From Pantoea dispersa (GTDB lineage Bacteria; Pseudomonadota; Gammaproteobacteria; Enterobacterales; Enterobacteriaceae), in contig NZ_SCKT01000005.1 of assembly GCF_014155765.1 (NCBI RefSeq), positions 148,016 to 212,015 on the forward strand: a stretch of DNA of 64,000 nt, given 5' to 3'. The position numbers and the translations under genes are program-made. Under the pieces are notes generated by a model. It was given only the letters and a program-made list of their open reading frames with translations. It did not search any database and was not told the DNA's origin. Positions 45,706 to 54,703 of the stretch are shown in pieces; the first letter of the stretch is position 1; the number at the start of each line of letters is the position of its first letter.

Positions 45706-48700
45706 ATGGCTAACAACCAAATTAACGCGACTAACGCGCTAGTTGTTTCGACAAAAAACGATTTATATCAATGGATCGATCGTAATGTTAAAGACGCTAA
45801 CGGCGGCAACCTGGAGCTGATCATCGACGGCAAAGTCCATATGATCCCTATTGATGATAAAGGCAACTGGTCATTCGATCCGAAAGATTCGTGGATGGAC
45901 GGTAAGCATGTCATTCAGATGGTTACCATCGATAAAGCCACCAACCGCAGCCCTGCATCGCTGTACATTCTTGATGTGGATACCCAGCCACCGGCAAAAC
46001 CGGAAATCTGGCGCGTGATTGATGACGCAGCGGGTGAGGATCAATACCTGAGCCCAGGTCAGGGTACCGCAGACAAAAGCCCGGCGCTGTCGGGCGTAGC
46101 TGAGCCTGGCTCAATTGTTACCCTTTACGACAACGGTAAAGAGATCGGTTCCGTCGTGACAGACAAAATGGGCGCATGGAGCATCACGCCGGAACTGGCC
46201 GATGGTGAGCACAAGCTGACCGTGATGGCGAAAGACAGCCTTGGTCATGAGAGTCCAGTTTCTGATGCCTTTAACCTGACCGTGAGTGATGGTGTCGTGA
46301 CGCGTGCGGTGAATGAAGCTGCGGCAGAAAAGACGGAAGCAGATGCGGAGCCGACAGTTGTCGAAACCACTGAGCTGGTAGGTAAAGATGTTATTTATCG
46401 CAATAAAAATGTCATCTCATATAAGGATGCAACGGCAGAAGCTAATTCGCTGGTAATGATCGTTATTGACGGTATTCCTTACAGCGCACGCGCAAATGCC
46501 GAGGGTAAGTTCAATTTTGAATCACCTGAGCTGGCAGATGGTTTACATGTTGTACAAGTGCGTTCTGTGGATCGCGCGGGCAACTGGGGGACACCAGTCC
46601 AGGTTATTTACAATATCGACACCTCCGCACCGGAAGCGCCGCAGATTATGCGCGTGATCGATAATGAAGGCAGCGCGGATACCTATCTGACGCCAGGCAA
46701 CTACACCAACGACACAACCCCAACCCTGTACGGTGTTGCCCAGCCGGACAGCGTAGTAAAAATCTACGATATTCGCTCCAACGTGATTGGCAGTGTAAAA
46801 GCCGGTGCCGATGGCCGCTGGAGCTTCACGCCGGAACTGACCACCGACGGCACCCACGTGTTTAGCGCCAGCTACACTGACCGCTTCGGCGCCGAGAGCC
46901 CACGTTCTGACAACTTTACGCTGTCGCTGGATACCTCCGTACCGGGTACGCCAGAGCTGGCTCAGGTTTACGATGATGAAGGACGCGTTACCGGTCCGCT
47001 GAAGTCAGGCGACATTACTGATGACAAAACCCCAACCCTGTCGGGCGTGGCGGATGCGGGCGTGATCGTGCGCGTATGGGACGGCGACAAACTGATTGGC
47101 TCTACTGTGGCGAACAATCGCGGCCAGTGGAAACTGGACGTTGAGCTGGATGACGGTGAGCACTCGCTGGTCGTGGATTCCATCAGCAAAGGCGGCACCG
47201 TTTCTGAGAAAACCGATCCGTTCAAACTGGTTATCGACAGCAACATCCTGCCGGCACCGGTGGTGGATGAGATGGTCGCCAACAACGGTGATGAAGAGCG
47301 TGTGCTGCAGCCAGGCGATTCCACTAACGACACCACGCCAGTCCTGCGCGGTGAAGGCAACGACGGCGACATCATCTACGTGATTGTAGACGGTGAAAAA
47401 GAGCCGGTGGCTTCAACTGTCGTTAAAGATGGTAAATGGGAAATTGAATTGCCAGAGCTGGCGGAAGGTTCACACGATATTGAACTGATCGCTAAAGATC
47501 CAGTTAGCGGCAAAGAGTCACCGACCTCAGATCCAATCAACGTGATTATCGATATTACGCCACCGGATCAGCCAAAACCACCAACGATTGTCGATAACGA
47601 AGGTGACAACACCGGTCCGGTTGAACCAGGTAAGCCCATTGATGACAACCGTCCAGGTTTCGGCGGCGAAGGCGGTACCCCTGGCGACAAAGTGGAAGTC
47701 ATCATTGATGACGGTAAAGGTAATCCGGTGGTGATTGGTACCGGTATCGTGGGCGAAGACGGCAAGTGGGAAGTGAAACCTGAGAACCCAATCGATGACG
47801 GTAACTATCAGGTTATCATCGAGATCACCGATCCGGCCGGCAACGAATCGCAGCCATCCGATCCAATCGATCTGATCATCGACACCAAAAAGCCTGGCTC
47901 AATGGAAGGTTCGTACATACTGGAGGATAACGTCGGTCCTATCCAGGGTGAGATCAAAGATGGCACGGTCACCGATGACAAACAGCCAACCCTGAAAGGC
48001 ACGTCACCGGATCTGTCGCAGGTCATCATCTACATCGACGATCGGGAACCTGTCGTGGTTGATGTTAAGGATGGCAAGTGGAGCTATGAGCTGCCAGAAC
48101 TGGGCGAGGGCAACCATAAAGTTGAAGTACAGCCAGTGAGCCAGTCCGGTGTGAAAGGCGATAAAGAAGCCGCCATCAACTTTGACGTTGATACCACTAA
48201 GCCGGAGCCAGTAGAAGGCGGCGGCAAGGCTAACTTCGAAGGCGTCTTCGCGGATAAAACCGGCAGTGAAATTCCCGTGCGGCCGGACACCAACGATGAC
48301 ACCCTGATCTTCAAAGGTAAGGGCTCAGAAGACGGTACTATCGTGATGATTTGGGGCGATGAAGCGCGTACCCAGCTGATCGGTTCTACCGTGGTAGAAA
48401 ATGGCGTGTGGCGCTATGAGTCAGACAAACTGGCAGAAGGTGATTATGCCTTTAACGTCACGGTTCGCGATACAGCCGGAAACGAACTGGTCATCGACCA
48501 TACCGTTAAGACCAACGTCGACGTCACCCCGCCGCCGCCGCCAGAGATCAACTCGATCTTCGCTGCGGGTGCCACTGATGTTGAAGGGCTGATGAGCATG
48601 TCGCTCAACGACATCATTGCGCAGGGCCAGGACACTCTGTTCATCGACAACGGCAAGTCACAGCTGGTAGTGAACGCTAAACAGGGCGAGGCGCTGACGC

Positions 48701-48846
48701 TGGAAGACATCCTGCCAGCCGGTGAAGATGCCAGCTCCTGGCAGCAGGCGACCGGTACCGTCACCGTCGGCGGCACCGAGTACAACGTCTACAGCAACGG
48801 TGATGCGGAACTGCTGGTGCAGAACCTGCATAACGAACAGCACTGA
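45706..48846 (+). CDS. Large Ig-repeat surface protein (C-terminal half type)
   Basis: 1046 residues. The N-terminus (MANNQINATNALVVS) has no signal peptide. About nine Ig-like repeats of ~100 residues follow, each with marks such as NDTTPTLYGVA, WSFTPEL and NIDTSAPEAP. The last ~85 residues after PPPPPE contain SLNDIIAQGQDTLFIDNGKS, LTLEDILPAGEDASSW and VTVGGTEYNVYSNGDAELLVQ, which resembles the C-terminal region of BapA-type, type I secreted adhesins. The BapA prefix is absent here but present on the gene at 42452. Asp/Gly/Thr-rich, no Cys. It ends at a strong terminator. Likely an adhesin or biofilm matrix protein; the role is inferred. Confidence 0.72.
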   Translation: MANNQINATNALVVSTKNDLYQWIDRNVKDANGGNLELIIDGKVHMIPIDDKGNWSFDPKDSWMDGKHVIQMVTIDKATNRSPASLYILDVDTQPPAKPEIWRVIDDAAGEDQYLSPGQGTADKSPALSGVAEPGSIVTLYDNGKEIGSVVTDKMGAWSITPELADGEHKLTVMAKDSLGHESPVSDAFNLTVSDGVVTRAVNEAAAEKTEADAEPTVVETTELVGKDVIYRNKNVISYKDATAEANSLVMIVIDGIPYSARANAEGKFNFESPELADGLHVVQVRSVDRAGNWGTPVQVIYNIDTSAPEAPQIMRVIDNEGSADTYLTPGNYTNDTTPTLYGVAQPDSVVKIYDIRSNVIGSVKAGADGRWSFTPELTTDGTHVFSASYTDRFGAESPRSDNFTLSLDTSVPGTPELAQVYDDEGRVTGPLKSGDITDDKTPTLSGVADAGVIVRVWDGDKLIGSTVANNRGQWKLDVELDDGEHSLVVDSISKGGTVSEKTDPFKLVIDSNILPAPVVDEMVANNGDEERVLQPGDSTNDTTPVLRGEGNDGDIIYVIVDGEKEPVASTVVKDGKWEIELPELAEGSHDIELIAKDPVSGKESPTSDPINVIIDITPPDQPKPPTIVDNEGDNTGPVEPGKPIDDNRPGFGGEGGTPGDKVEVIIDDGKGNPVVIGTGIVGEDGKWEVKPENPIDDGNYQVIIEITDPAGNESQPSDPIDLIIDTKKPGSMEGSYILEDNVGPIQGEIKDGTVTDDKQPTLKGTSPDLSQVIIYIDDREPVVVDVKDGKWSYELPELGEGNHKVEVQPVSQSGVKGDKEAAINFDVDTTKPEPVEGGGKANFEGVFADKTGSEIPVRPDTNDDTLIFKGKGSEDGTIVMIWGDEARTQLIGSTVVENGVWRYESDKLAEGDYAFNVTVRDTAGNELVIDHTVKTNVDVTPPPPPEINSIFAAGATDVEGLMSMSLNDIIAQGQDTLFIDNGKSQLVVNAKQGEALTLEDILPAGEDASSWQQATGTVTVGGTEYNVYSNGDAELLVQNLHNEQH

Positions 48847-48866
48847 TCATTGATTAGCTGCTAAAC

Positions 48867-48899
48867 AAAAGCCCCGGTCGCAAAACCGGGGCTTTTTTT
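48867..48899 (+). terminator. Terminator after the large Ig-repeat gene
   Basis: AAAA, GCCCCGGT stem, loop CGCAAA, ACCGGGGC and a run of seven T. It serves the Ig-repeat gene and probably the converging ygiN side. Confidence 0.88.
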
Positions 48900-48917
48900 A
48901 TGCCTGCAGCGGAAAAA

Positions 48918-49226
48918 TCAGGCGGTCGGTTCCAGCACCAGAATTTTCACGTCCACCACGTCATCTTTGATGGTGGCGCGGTGCGCATCCATGTGCGGCA
49001 TCTGCTGATGCTGCTCCAGATGGCGCAGCGATTCCCACTGCTCAAGCATAAAGATCGAGTCTGGCGAGTTCTGCTTCCACGGCACCTGTGCCTGGTGATC
49101 GACCAGCGCATCGTACTGATGGCAACCCTCTTCTTCCAGAACGACAGGGATCAGTTTATTAATCGCCTCCAGTACCTGCTGACGGCGGCCCGGCTTAACG
49201 CAAATTTCTGCAACCACAGTTAACAT
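48918..49226 (-). CDS. ygiN: Quinol monooxygenase YgiN
   Basis: 102 residues (104 in E. coli). Small ABM-type fold: MLTVVAEICVKPGRRQQVLEAINKLI with the ALVDHQAQVPWK and IFMLEQWESL regions. In E. coli it oxidises menadiol and is thought to form a quinone redox pair with MdaB, the next gene upstream on the same strand (36-base gap). The neighbourhood fits that pairing. Confidence 0.95.
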   Translation of the reverse strand: MLTVVAEICVKPGRRQQVLEAINKLIPVVLEEEGCHQYDALVDHQAQVPWKQNSPDSIFMLEQWESLRHLEQHQQMPHMDAHRATIKDDVVDVKILVLEPTA

Positions 49227-49262
49227 AACGCTTCCTTCTGTTTTTTCCCGGTGTGCTTACAG

Positions 49263-49844
49263 TTAAGCAAAGATCTGGCTGAGATGAGTCCGATAACGTG
49301 CGATATCACGCGGCACGTCAGGCTGTTTAATCACGTCGTTACAGATAAAGGTCGGCAGACTTTCCATACCGAGGAACTGATTGGCTTTATGGAAGTGCAG
49401 GTACAGGCCGTCCACACCGACGCCTTCAAAGAACTGGTCGGGATCGGTAAAGGCTTCCAGCGGCGCGTTCCAGGTCAGCGACAGCATGTATTTTTTGCCC
49501 TGAATCAGGCCGCCGGAACCGTATTTTTTGCTGGCATCGCTGCGCGAACGGCCATCGCTGGCGTACAGTGCGCCGTGGCCCTGAGTAAACACCTCATCGA
49601 TGTACTTTTTCACCGTCCACGGCTCGCCCATCCACCAGCCCGGCATCTGATAAATCACCACGTCGCTGTCGAGGTATTTCTGTACTTCGTCTGCCACGTT
49701 GTAGTCGCTATCGGCAACGGTCACCTGAACCTCATGGCCCAGATCGCGCAGCTGGCTGGCCGCCACCTCGGTCAGGGTATGGTTCAGTTCGCCTTTGGAA
49801 TGGGCAAAGGTCTTGCCGCCGTCAATAATCAAAATCTTGCTCAT
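49263..49844 (-). CDS. mdaB: NADPH quinone reductase MdaB
   Basis: 193 residues from the ATG at 49844, equal to E. coli; the longer frame to 49922 has no family match. Flavodoxin-like FAD fold: SKILIIDGGKTFAHSKGELNHTL, then the region WWMGEPWTVKKYIDEVFTQGHGAL (~78). It reduces quinones by two electrons with NADPH and limits redox cycling. The 162-base gap to the next gene has the divergent promoters. Confidence 0.95.
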   Translation of the reverse strand: MSKILIIDGGKTFAHSKGELNHTLTEVAASQLRDLGHEVQVTVADSDYNVADEVQKYLDSDVVIYQMPGWWMGEPWTVKKYIDEVFTQGHGALYASDGRSRSDASKKYGSGGLIQGKKYMLSLTWNAPLEAFTDPDQFFEGVGVDGLYLHFHKANQFLGMESLPTFICNDVIKQPDVPRDIARYRTHLSQIFA

Positions 49845-50006
49845 GGATAATTCGCTCCGTTTCTCGTAGATGCCGCCCACTCTACGCGCGCGCGCGGGGC
49901 AAAAAAATGCGTGATTGATCACAAGACTTTTGCTCTTAAAGCAATAATGCCGTCACTTATGCAACAATCCGCACGCAAACCAACATCCACTTAAAAAGAA
50001 CACACC

Positions 50007-50771
50007 ATGAAAACTGTGATACTGAGTGCTTTACTTCTGGTGGCCGGCGCGGCTCAGGCGCAATCCCACCTTGATGATGTTCGCCAGAGCAAAATCCTGA
50101 AGGTCTGCACCACCGGCGATTACAAGCCTTACACCTTTTTGCGCAGCGACGGCCAGTATGAAGGGCTGGACATCAGCATGGCGCAGTCGCTGGCCGCCAG
50201 CCTCGGCGCAAAAGTAGAGTGGGTGCCAACCACGTGGAAAACCCTGAGTGAGGATTTCGTGGCGAAACAGTGTGATATCGCGCTGGGCGGTGTCTCCGTG
50301 ACGCTAAAACGGCAGCAGATCGCCTGGTTCGCGCAGCCGCTGGGCGTCGATGGCAAGATTCCGCTGGTGCGCTGTGCGGATAAAGCGAAGTACCAGACGG
50401 TTGAGCAGATCAACCAGCCGCAGGTGCGGGTAATCGAGCCGGCTGGTGGCACCAACGAAGCGTTTGTGCACAGTCATCTGCCGCAGGCCAGCCTGCAGCT
50501 GGCGGAAAACACCGGGATTTTCCAGCAGCTGGTAGATAACAAAGCCGACGTGATGATCACCGATGCTTCCGAAGCGCTGTTCCAGCAGCAGCACTATCCG
50601 TCGCTGTGCGCCATTAATCCACAGCAGCCGATGCAGTATGGCGAGAAGGCTTACATGATTCCGCGTGATGACATGAGCTGGAAGCTGTATGTTGATCAGT
50701 GGCTGCACCTCAGCACCGCCACCGGCGAATATGCGCAGATCGCCAGACAGTGGCTGGGGGTGGTGAAGTAA
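50007..50771 (+). CDS. pheC: Periplasmic cyclohexadienyl dehydratase, PheC-like
   Basis: 254 residues. Signal peptide MKTVILSALLLVAGAAQA, then a type II solute-binding fold: KVCTTGDYKPYTF, GLDISMAQSLA, PAGGTNEAFV (~150) and the TDASEALFQQ loop (~190) that keeps the Glu in the position of the PheC catalytic acid. Ends NPQQPMQYGEKAYMIPRDD and YVDQWLHLS, typical of cyclohexadienyl dehydratases, which make phenylpyruvate or phenylalanine from prephenate or arogenate in the periplasm. It is an orphan with no transporter genes. A homologue is known from Erwinia herbicola. An amino-acid binding role remains the alternative; activity is inferred. Confidence 0.65.
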   Translation: MKTVILSALLLVAGAAQAQSHLDDVRQSKILKVCTTGDYKPYTFLRSDGQYEGLDISMAQSLAASLGAKVEWVPTTWKTLSEDFVAKQCDIALGGVSVTLKRQQIAWFAQPLGVDGKIPLVRCADKAKYQTVEQINQPQVRVIEPAGGTNEAFVHSHLPQASLQLAENTGIFQQLVDNKADVMITDASEALFQQQHYPSLCAINPQQPMQYGEKAYMIPRDDMSWKLYVDQWLHLSTATGEYAQIARQWLGVVK

Positions 50772-50811
50772 TCGTTAGCGATAAATCGTATTGCGACAGG
50801 CGTTACCGTCC

Positions 50812-50885
50812 CGTAGCGGCGCAATTTATTGCGCAATCAGCAGCAGTGCGGCGGGTGAATACGTGTGATCAATCGCGCCGCTACG
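50812..50885. repeat. GTAG-foot REP-type inverted pair
   Basis: CGTAGCGGCGC (50812-50822) and its complement GCGCCGCTACG (50875-50885) enclose about 52 bases; the left copy is followed by AATTTATTGCGC, making an internal GCGC hairpin. A third GTAGCGGC copy is at 50914-50921. The GTAG foot is the mark of REP sequences moved by RAYT transposases. Confidence 0.6.
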
Positions 50886-50940
50886 GCATGTGCAACTGAC
50901 ATCCTGCACTTGCGTAGCGGCCCTATTTATTATTTTGAAA

Positions 50941-51804
50941 TCAACGATACAACCCGGCTTTACCCAGCCCGCCAAACAGATTCATCTTGTAGCGAATCAC
51001 CGCTTTCGCGGCGGCGATGGCGTCCGGATAAATCACATTCGGATCCCACCAGCTCTCCCGCGCGAGGATCTCGCGCAGTCTGGCGAAATAGGCAAACTTC
51101 ATGTCGCTGGAGATATTGATCTTGCCCACGCCCAGCGTCACCGCCTCGGCAATCTCCGCGTCCGGATTGGCCGAACCGCCGTGCAGCACCAGCGGAATAT
51201 CTACGCGCTGGGAGATATCCTTCAGAATGTGCATCTGCAGCTCCGGTTTCATATCTTTGGGATAGATACCGTGCGCGGTGCCAATCGCCACCGCCAGCGT
51301 ATCGACGCCGGTGCGCTGCACAAAATCTTCCGCCTGCGCCGGTTCGGTGTAAATCACCTTGCTCACGCCGCCTTCCACCGTAGTGCCGGTATCGCCGATG
51401 GTGCCGAGTTCGCCTTCCACCGACACACCAACCGCGTGCGCCAGCTTCACCACCTCTTTGGTCAGCGCCACATTCTCTTCGTACGGCAGCAGCGAGCCGT
51501 CAATCATCACCGAGGTAAAGCCGCACTGAATAGCGCGCAGCACCTGCGCAATTGAAGCGCCGTGATCGAGGTGAATGGTAAACGGCACGCGGCTTTTTAA
51601 GGTGCGTTCGCGCACGTAACCAAAAAATTCATCGGTGACAAATTCCAGTTCGCTCGGATGGATAGAAATAATGGCGGGCGTGTTGGTGGCTTCGGCTTCT
51701 TCCACCACGGCACGGATAAAGCAGCTGTCAGCGACGTTAAATGCGCCGATGGCGAAGCGATGTTCACGGGTCGGGGCCAGCATCTCTTTCATTGAAATCA
51801 ACAT
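50941..51804 (-). CDS. Class II ketose-bisphosphate aldolase (operon copy 1)
   Basis: 287 residues. FBA/KBPA class II fold with zinc ligands: IHLDHGAS (~76-83), IGTAHGIYPKD (~170-180) and VLHGGSA (~208-214), with the substrate loop NISSDMKF. It cuts a ketose phosphate to dihydroxyacetone phosphate and an aldehyde. It is the last gene of a PTS operon that begins with a PRD regulator. The start MLISMKEMLAPTREH follows GGAAAC. Exact sugar unknown; tagatose- or fructose-type bisphosphate is typical. Confidence 0.85.
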   Translation of the reverse strand: MLISMKEMLAPTREHRFAIGAFNVADSCFIRAVVEEAEATNTPAIISIHPSELEFVTDEFFGYVRERTLKSRVPFTIHLDHGASIAQVLRAIQCGFTSVMIDGSLLPYEENVALTKEVVKLAHAVGVSVEGELGTIGDTGTTVEGGVSKVIYTEPAQAEDFVQRTGVDTLAVAIGTAHGIYPKDMKPELQMHILKDISQRVDIPLVLHGGSANPDAEIAEAVTLGVGKINISSDMKFAYFARLREILARESWWDPNVIYPDAIAAAKAVIRYKMNLFGGLGKAGLYR

Positions 51805-51913
51805 GTTTATGTTTCCTTAGCGTGAGTTTTACCAGAGCCGGCGCACGCGCCGGCCCGATGAGGGATAAAAAGAAACAGTTGGAAATTGCGCCGCGATCGG
51901 AGCGTGCGCGCCG

Positions 51914-52765
51914 TCAGTAGCGGTTTGCCGACCCTGACCAGCTCAGATATTCAATAACCACTTCGCGACAGGCGGACTCCATCAGCGCCAGAACATCGGC
52001 CAGCTCGGCCTGCGGATGCTGGCGCAGCACCTGCTGCACCGCGTGCTTACCGGCGTCGAACACCGCAGCGCCGACGTTGATCTTGGCGACGCCACAGGCG
52101 CTGACGCGGCGTATATCCTCGGCCGGGGTGCCCGAGCCGCCGTGCAGTGCCAGCGGCCGCGTCGTCACCGCGTGCAGCTGCTGCAGCCGTTCGAAGTCGA
52201 TCTTCGGCTTTACGCCTGGCGGATAAAGCCCGTGCGCGGTACCGACCGAAATCGCCAGCAGGTCGATGCCGGTCTGCTCAATAAACGGCAGCACGTCTTC
52301 CACCCGGGTCATTTTCACGGCGGCATCGGCCAGTTCATATTTGGGCGCATCGGCGATATGCCCCAGTTCGCCTTCAACGCACACGTCAGCGGTATGCGCC
52401 ATCTTCACTACCGCTGCGGTCTGACGAATATTGTCCGCCAGCGGCTCGGCCGATGCGTCAATCATCAGACCGGTAAAGCCGGCGCGAAACGCCTGACCAA
52501 TCAGCGGAAAAGCTTTGCCGTGGTCGAGCGCCAGCGCTACCGGCACCGCGGCCTGAGCCGCCAGCGCCTGTACCAGCGCCACCGCCACCGCCGGCGGAAA
52601 ATGCGCGCTGTGTCCCTGATACACGTTGAGAATCAGCGGCGCGCGTTGCTGTTCAGCCGCCTGAATCGCCGCGCGGGCGGTTTCGAGGTTGAAGCAGTTG
52701 ATCGCCAGCACCGCGTACTTGTGCTGGAAGGCGGCCTGAATCAGGTCATTCATCATGGCAAACAT
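51914..52765 (-). CDS. Class II ketose-bisphosphate aldolase (operon copy 2)
   Basis: 283 residues from the ATG at 52765, after AGGAG. Same fold as the gene after it with zinc-binding LALDHGKAF (~78-86), VGTAHGLYPPG and ALHGGSGTP, but its sequence is clearly different, so the pair are diverged paralogues rather than a recent copy. It follows the EIIC gene by 9 bases. The two enzymes may act on different phosphorylated intermediates, or one may have a different aldehyde or stereochemistry. Confidence 0.85.
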   Translation of the reverse strand: MFAMMNDLIQAAFQHKYAVLAINCFNLETARAAIQAAEQQRAPLILNVYQGHSAHFPPAVAVALVQALAAQAAVPVALALDHGKAFPLIGQAFRAGFTGLMIDASAEPLADNIRQTAAVVKMAHTADVCVEGELGHIADAPKYELADAAVKMTRVEDVLPFIEQTGIDLLAISVGTAHGLYPPGVKPKIDFERLQQLHAVTTRPLALHGGSGTPAEDIRRVSACGVAKINVGAAVFDAGKHAVQQVLRQHPQAELADVLALMESACREVVIEYLSWSGSANRY

Positions 52766-52774
52766 GCGGGCTCC

Positions 52775-53866
52775 TTATTCCAGAGTGAATTTGATCTCTT
52801 CATCGCGGACGCCGGGTGCTTCCACGTCATCGAACTCTTCATCCTGCTGCGTGACCGGTTTTTTCATCACCGACAGCATCACGCCGCACACCACGGTGCC
52901 GATGCCGAGCGCCAGGCAGAACAGCCACGGTTTGGTGAACAGCGGCACCACGAACATGCCACCGTGCGGCACCGGCGCTTCCACGCCCCACACCATAATC
53001 AGTCCGCCGGCCAGTGCTGAGGCCACCACGCAGCTGGCCACCACGCGCAGCAGGTCGCGTGCCGCCATCGGAATCACACCTTCGGTAATCATGCAGATGC
53101 CCATCGGGAAAGCGGCTTTCAGCGCTTCTTTCTCCGCTTTGGTGTACTTGTGGCGCGTCAGCAGATACGAGAGGGTGATGCCGAACGGCGGAATGATGGA
53201 GCCGACAAACTTCACCGCTTCCGGACCGTAAATGCCATCGACCAGCATGCCGTCGGCGAACAGCGACATGGTTTTATTGATCGGCCCGCCAAAGTCGAAG
53301 GTAGCCATCGCGCCGAGGATGGCGCCCATCACGAATTTGGAACCGCCCTGCATGGACTCCAGCAGATGAATCAGCGTCTTTTGCAGCCAGACGATGGGCT
53401 GGCCGATAAAGGTCATCATCAGCAGCCCGGCGATGATGGTGCTGAGCAGCGGCAGCACCATGATCGGCATCAGCCCCTGCATCGACTGCGGCAGCCTGAT
53501 CACCCGGCGCAGCAGCAGCACGGTGTAGCCAACGAGGAAACCGCCCAGAATGCCGCCGATAAAGCCGGTGCCAATCTGGCCGCAGATGAAGCCGACGATC
53601 AGGCCGGGCGCAAAGCCGGGACGATCGGCAATGGAGTAGGCGATGGCGGCGCTGATCAGCGGCACAATCAGCCCCATGCCCCAGCCGCCGATCTGGTTCA
53701 GCATCCACGCAATGCTGCCGGTCTGCTTGCCGACGTCCGACCCGCCAATCACCTGGCCGAGCGCGATGCAGATGCCGGCGGCGACGATCAGCGGGATCAT
53801 CCATGAGATGCCGGTGAGCAGATGGCCTTTGATCTCCTGGCCGTACTGACGTTTGTGATCGCTCAT
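52775..53866 (-). CDS. PTS fructose-type permease EIIC
   Basis: 363 residues, an integral membrane subunit. Fructose-family EIIC segments are present: GISWMIPLIVAAGICIALG, PLISAAIAYSIADRPGFAPGL, GFIGGILGGFLVGY, and FDFGGPINKTMSLFADGM (~186). It translocates the sugar while EIIB passes on the phosphate. The C-terminal ~30 residues are charged. It is 11 bases from the EIIB gene and 9 bases from the aldolase. Confidence 0.92.
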   Translation of the reverse strand: MSDHKRQYGQEIKGHLLTGISWMIPLIVAAGICIALGQVIGGSDVGKQTGSIAWMLNQIGGWGMGLIVPLISAAIAYSIADRPGFAPGLIVGFICGQIGTGFIGGILGGFLVGYTVLLLRRVIRLPQSMQGLMPIMVLPLLSTIIAGLLMMTFIGQPIVWLQKTLIHLLESMQGGSKFVMGAILGAMATFDFGGPINKTMSLFADGMLVDGIYGPEAVKFVGSIIPPFGITLSYLLTRHKYTKAEKEALKAAFPMGICMITEGVIPMAARDLLRVVASCVVASALAGGLIMVWGVEAPVPHGGMFVVPLFTKPWLFCLALGIGTVVCGVMLSVMKKPVTQQDEEFDDVEAPGVRDEEIKFTLE

Positions 53867-53877
53867 GATCGATCTCC

Positions 53878-54192
53878 TCAGGCGCGCGCCAGTGAATCCG
53901 CCACTTTTTCGAGGAATTTCACCGGTGACTTGATCACCACTTCGGTTTTCACTCGCACGATGGGTTTGCCCTGAAAGCGCTCTTCGCCGTTGATCTTGAC
54001 GTCAACCGCAAGGATCACCACGTCAGCGGCGTCGATCTGCTCGCGCGTCAGCGGCGTTTCAGTGCCGATGGTGCCCTGGGTTTCAACGTGGATGGTGTGG
54101 CCCAGCGCGTGAGCCCCCTTAATCAGTTTTTCGCGCGCAATGTAGGTATGCGCGATGCCTGCGGTGCAGGCCGCTACACAGACGATATTCAT
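53878..54192 (-). CDS. PTS fructose-type EIIB
   Basis: 104 residues from the ATG at 54192 (MNIVCVAACTAGIAHTYIA); the upstream ATG at 54204 adds four residues and lacks an SD. The phospho-Cys lies in the P-loop-like AACTAGIAHT. It carries phosphate from EIIA to the incoming sugar. Encoded between EIIA and EIIC. Confidence 0.92.
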   Translation of the reverse strand: MNIVCVAACTAGIAHTYIAREKLIKGAHALGHTIHVETQGTIGTETPLTREQIDAADVVILAVDVKINGEERFQGKPIVRVKTEVVIKSPVKFLEKVADSLARA

Positions 54193-54215
54193 GTGGCACC
54201 TCAAGGTGTTGGGTG

Positions 54216-54686
54216 TTAACAGAGGTCGGTTTCGGCGTACTGACTAAACAGCCGGATGATATTGCCGGGGTCATTCTCCGCCAGCAGTCGGGCTATCACC
54301 TCATCATCGGCCAGCGCGCTGGCCACCTGCGACAACAGGCGAATATGGGTGGTGTTCTGATCTTCCAGCCGCACGGCGAACAGGATGATGCAGCGCACCT
54401 GGCTGCCATCCAGCGTTTCCCACGGAATGTCCTGCTGGGTGCGGCCAATGGCGAGCGTGGTTTGCTTTACCGCCGACGATTTGCCGTGCGGAATCGCGAT
54501 ATGGTTTTCGAAGCCGGTCGAGCCTTCCGCTTCACGCAGCCAGACATCGGCAATAAACGCGGCGCGATCGCTGATGGCGCCGTCGCTCACCAGCAGATCG
54601 GTGAGTTCGTTGATCGCCTCTTCTTTAGTGGTGGCGCTAAGCGCCAGGTTAACGCGGCGCGGCGTCAGAATGCGGGAAATGTCCAT
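54216..54686 (-). CDS. PTS fructose-type EIIA
   Basis: 156 residues of PTS EIIA type 2 (fructose/mannitol) fold: ENHIAIPHGKSSAVKQTTLAI with the phospho-His in IPHGK. It takes phosphate from HPr. As separate EIIA, EIIB and EIIC genes, this differs from the fused FruBA type. The regulator gene lies just above. Confidence 0.92.
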   Translation of the reverse strand: MDISRILTPRRVNLALSATTKEEAINELTDLLVSDGAISDRAAFIADVWLREAEGSTGFENHIAIPHGKSSAVKQTTLAIGRTQQDIPWETLDGSQVRCIILFAVRLEDQNTTHIRLLSQVASALADDEVIARLLAENDPGNIIRLFSQYAETDLC

Positions 54687-54703
54687 GGTTGCTCCTCATT
54701 CAA

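Noticed and set aside
42452-48846. The two Ig-repeat genes as one frameshifted adhesin gene
   Set aside because: A complete OmpA-family gene with its own signal peptide lies between them, and each gene has a clean start and stop, so they are separate genes now. A split ancestral gene remains possible and is listed as a finding.
52016-53020. A 334-codon plus-strand frame across the second aldolase and EIIC
   Set aside because: It runs antisense to two clear genes, has no family look and no ribosome site.
53150-53806. A 218-codon plus-strand frame inside the EIIC gene
   Set aside because: His/Gln/Asp-rich shadow of a membrane protein read backwards.
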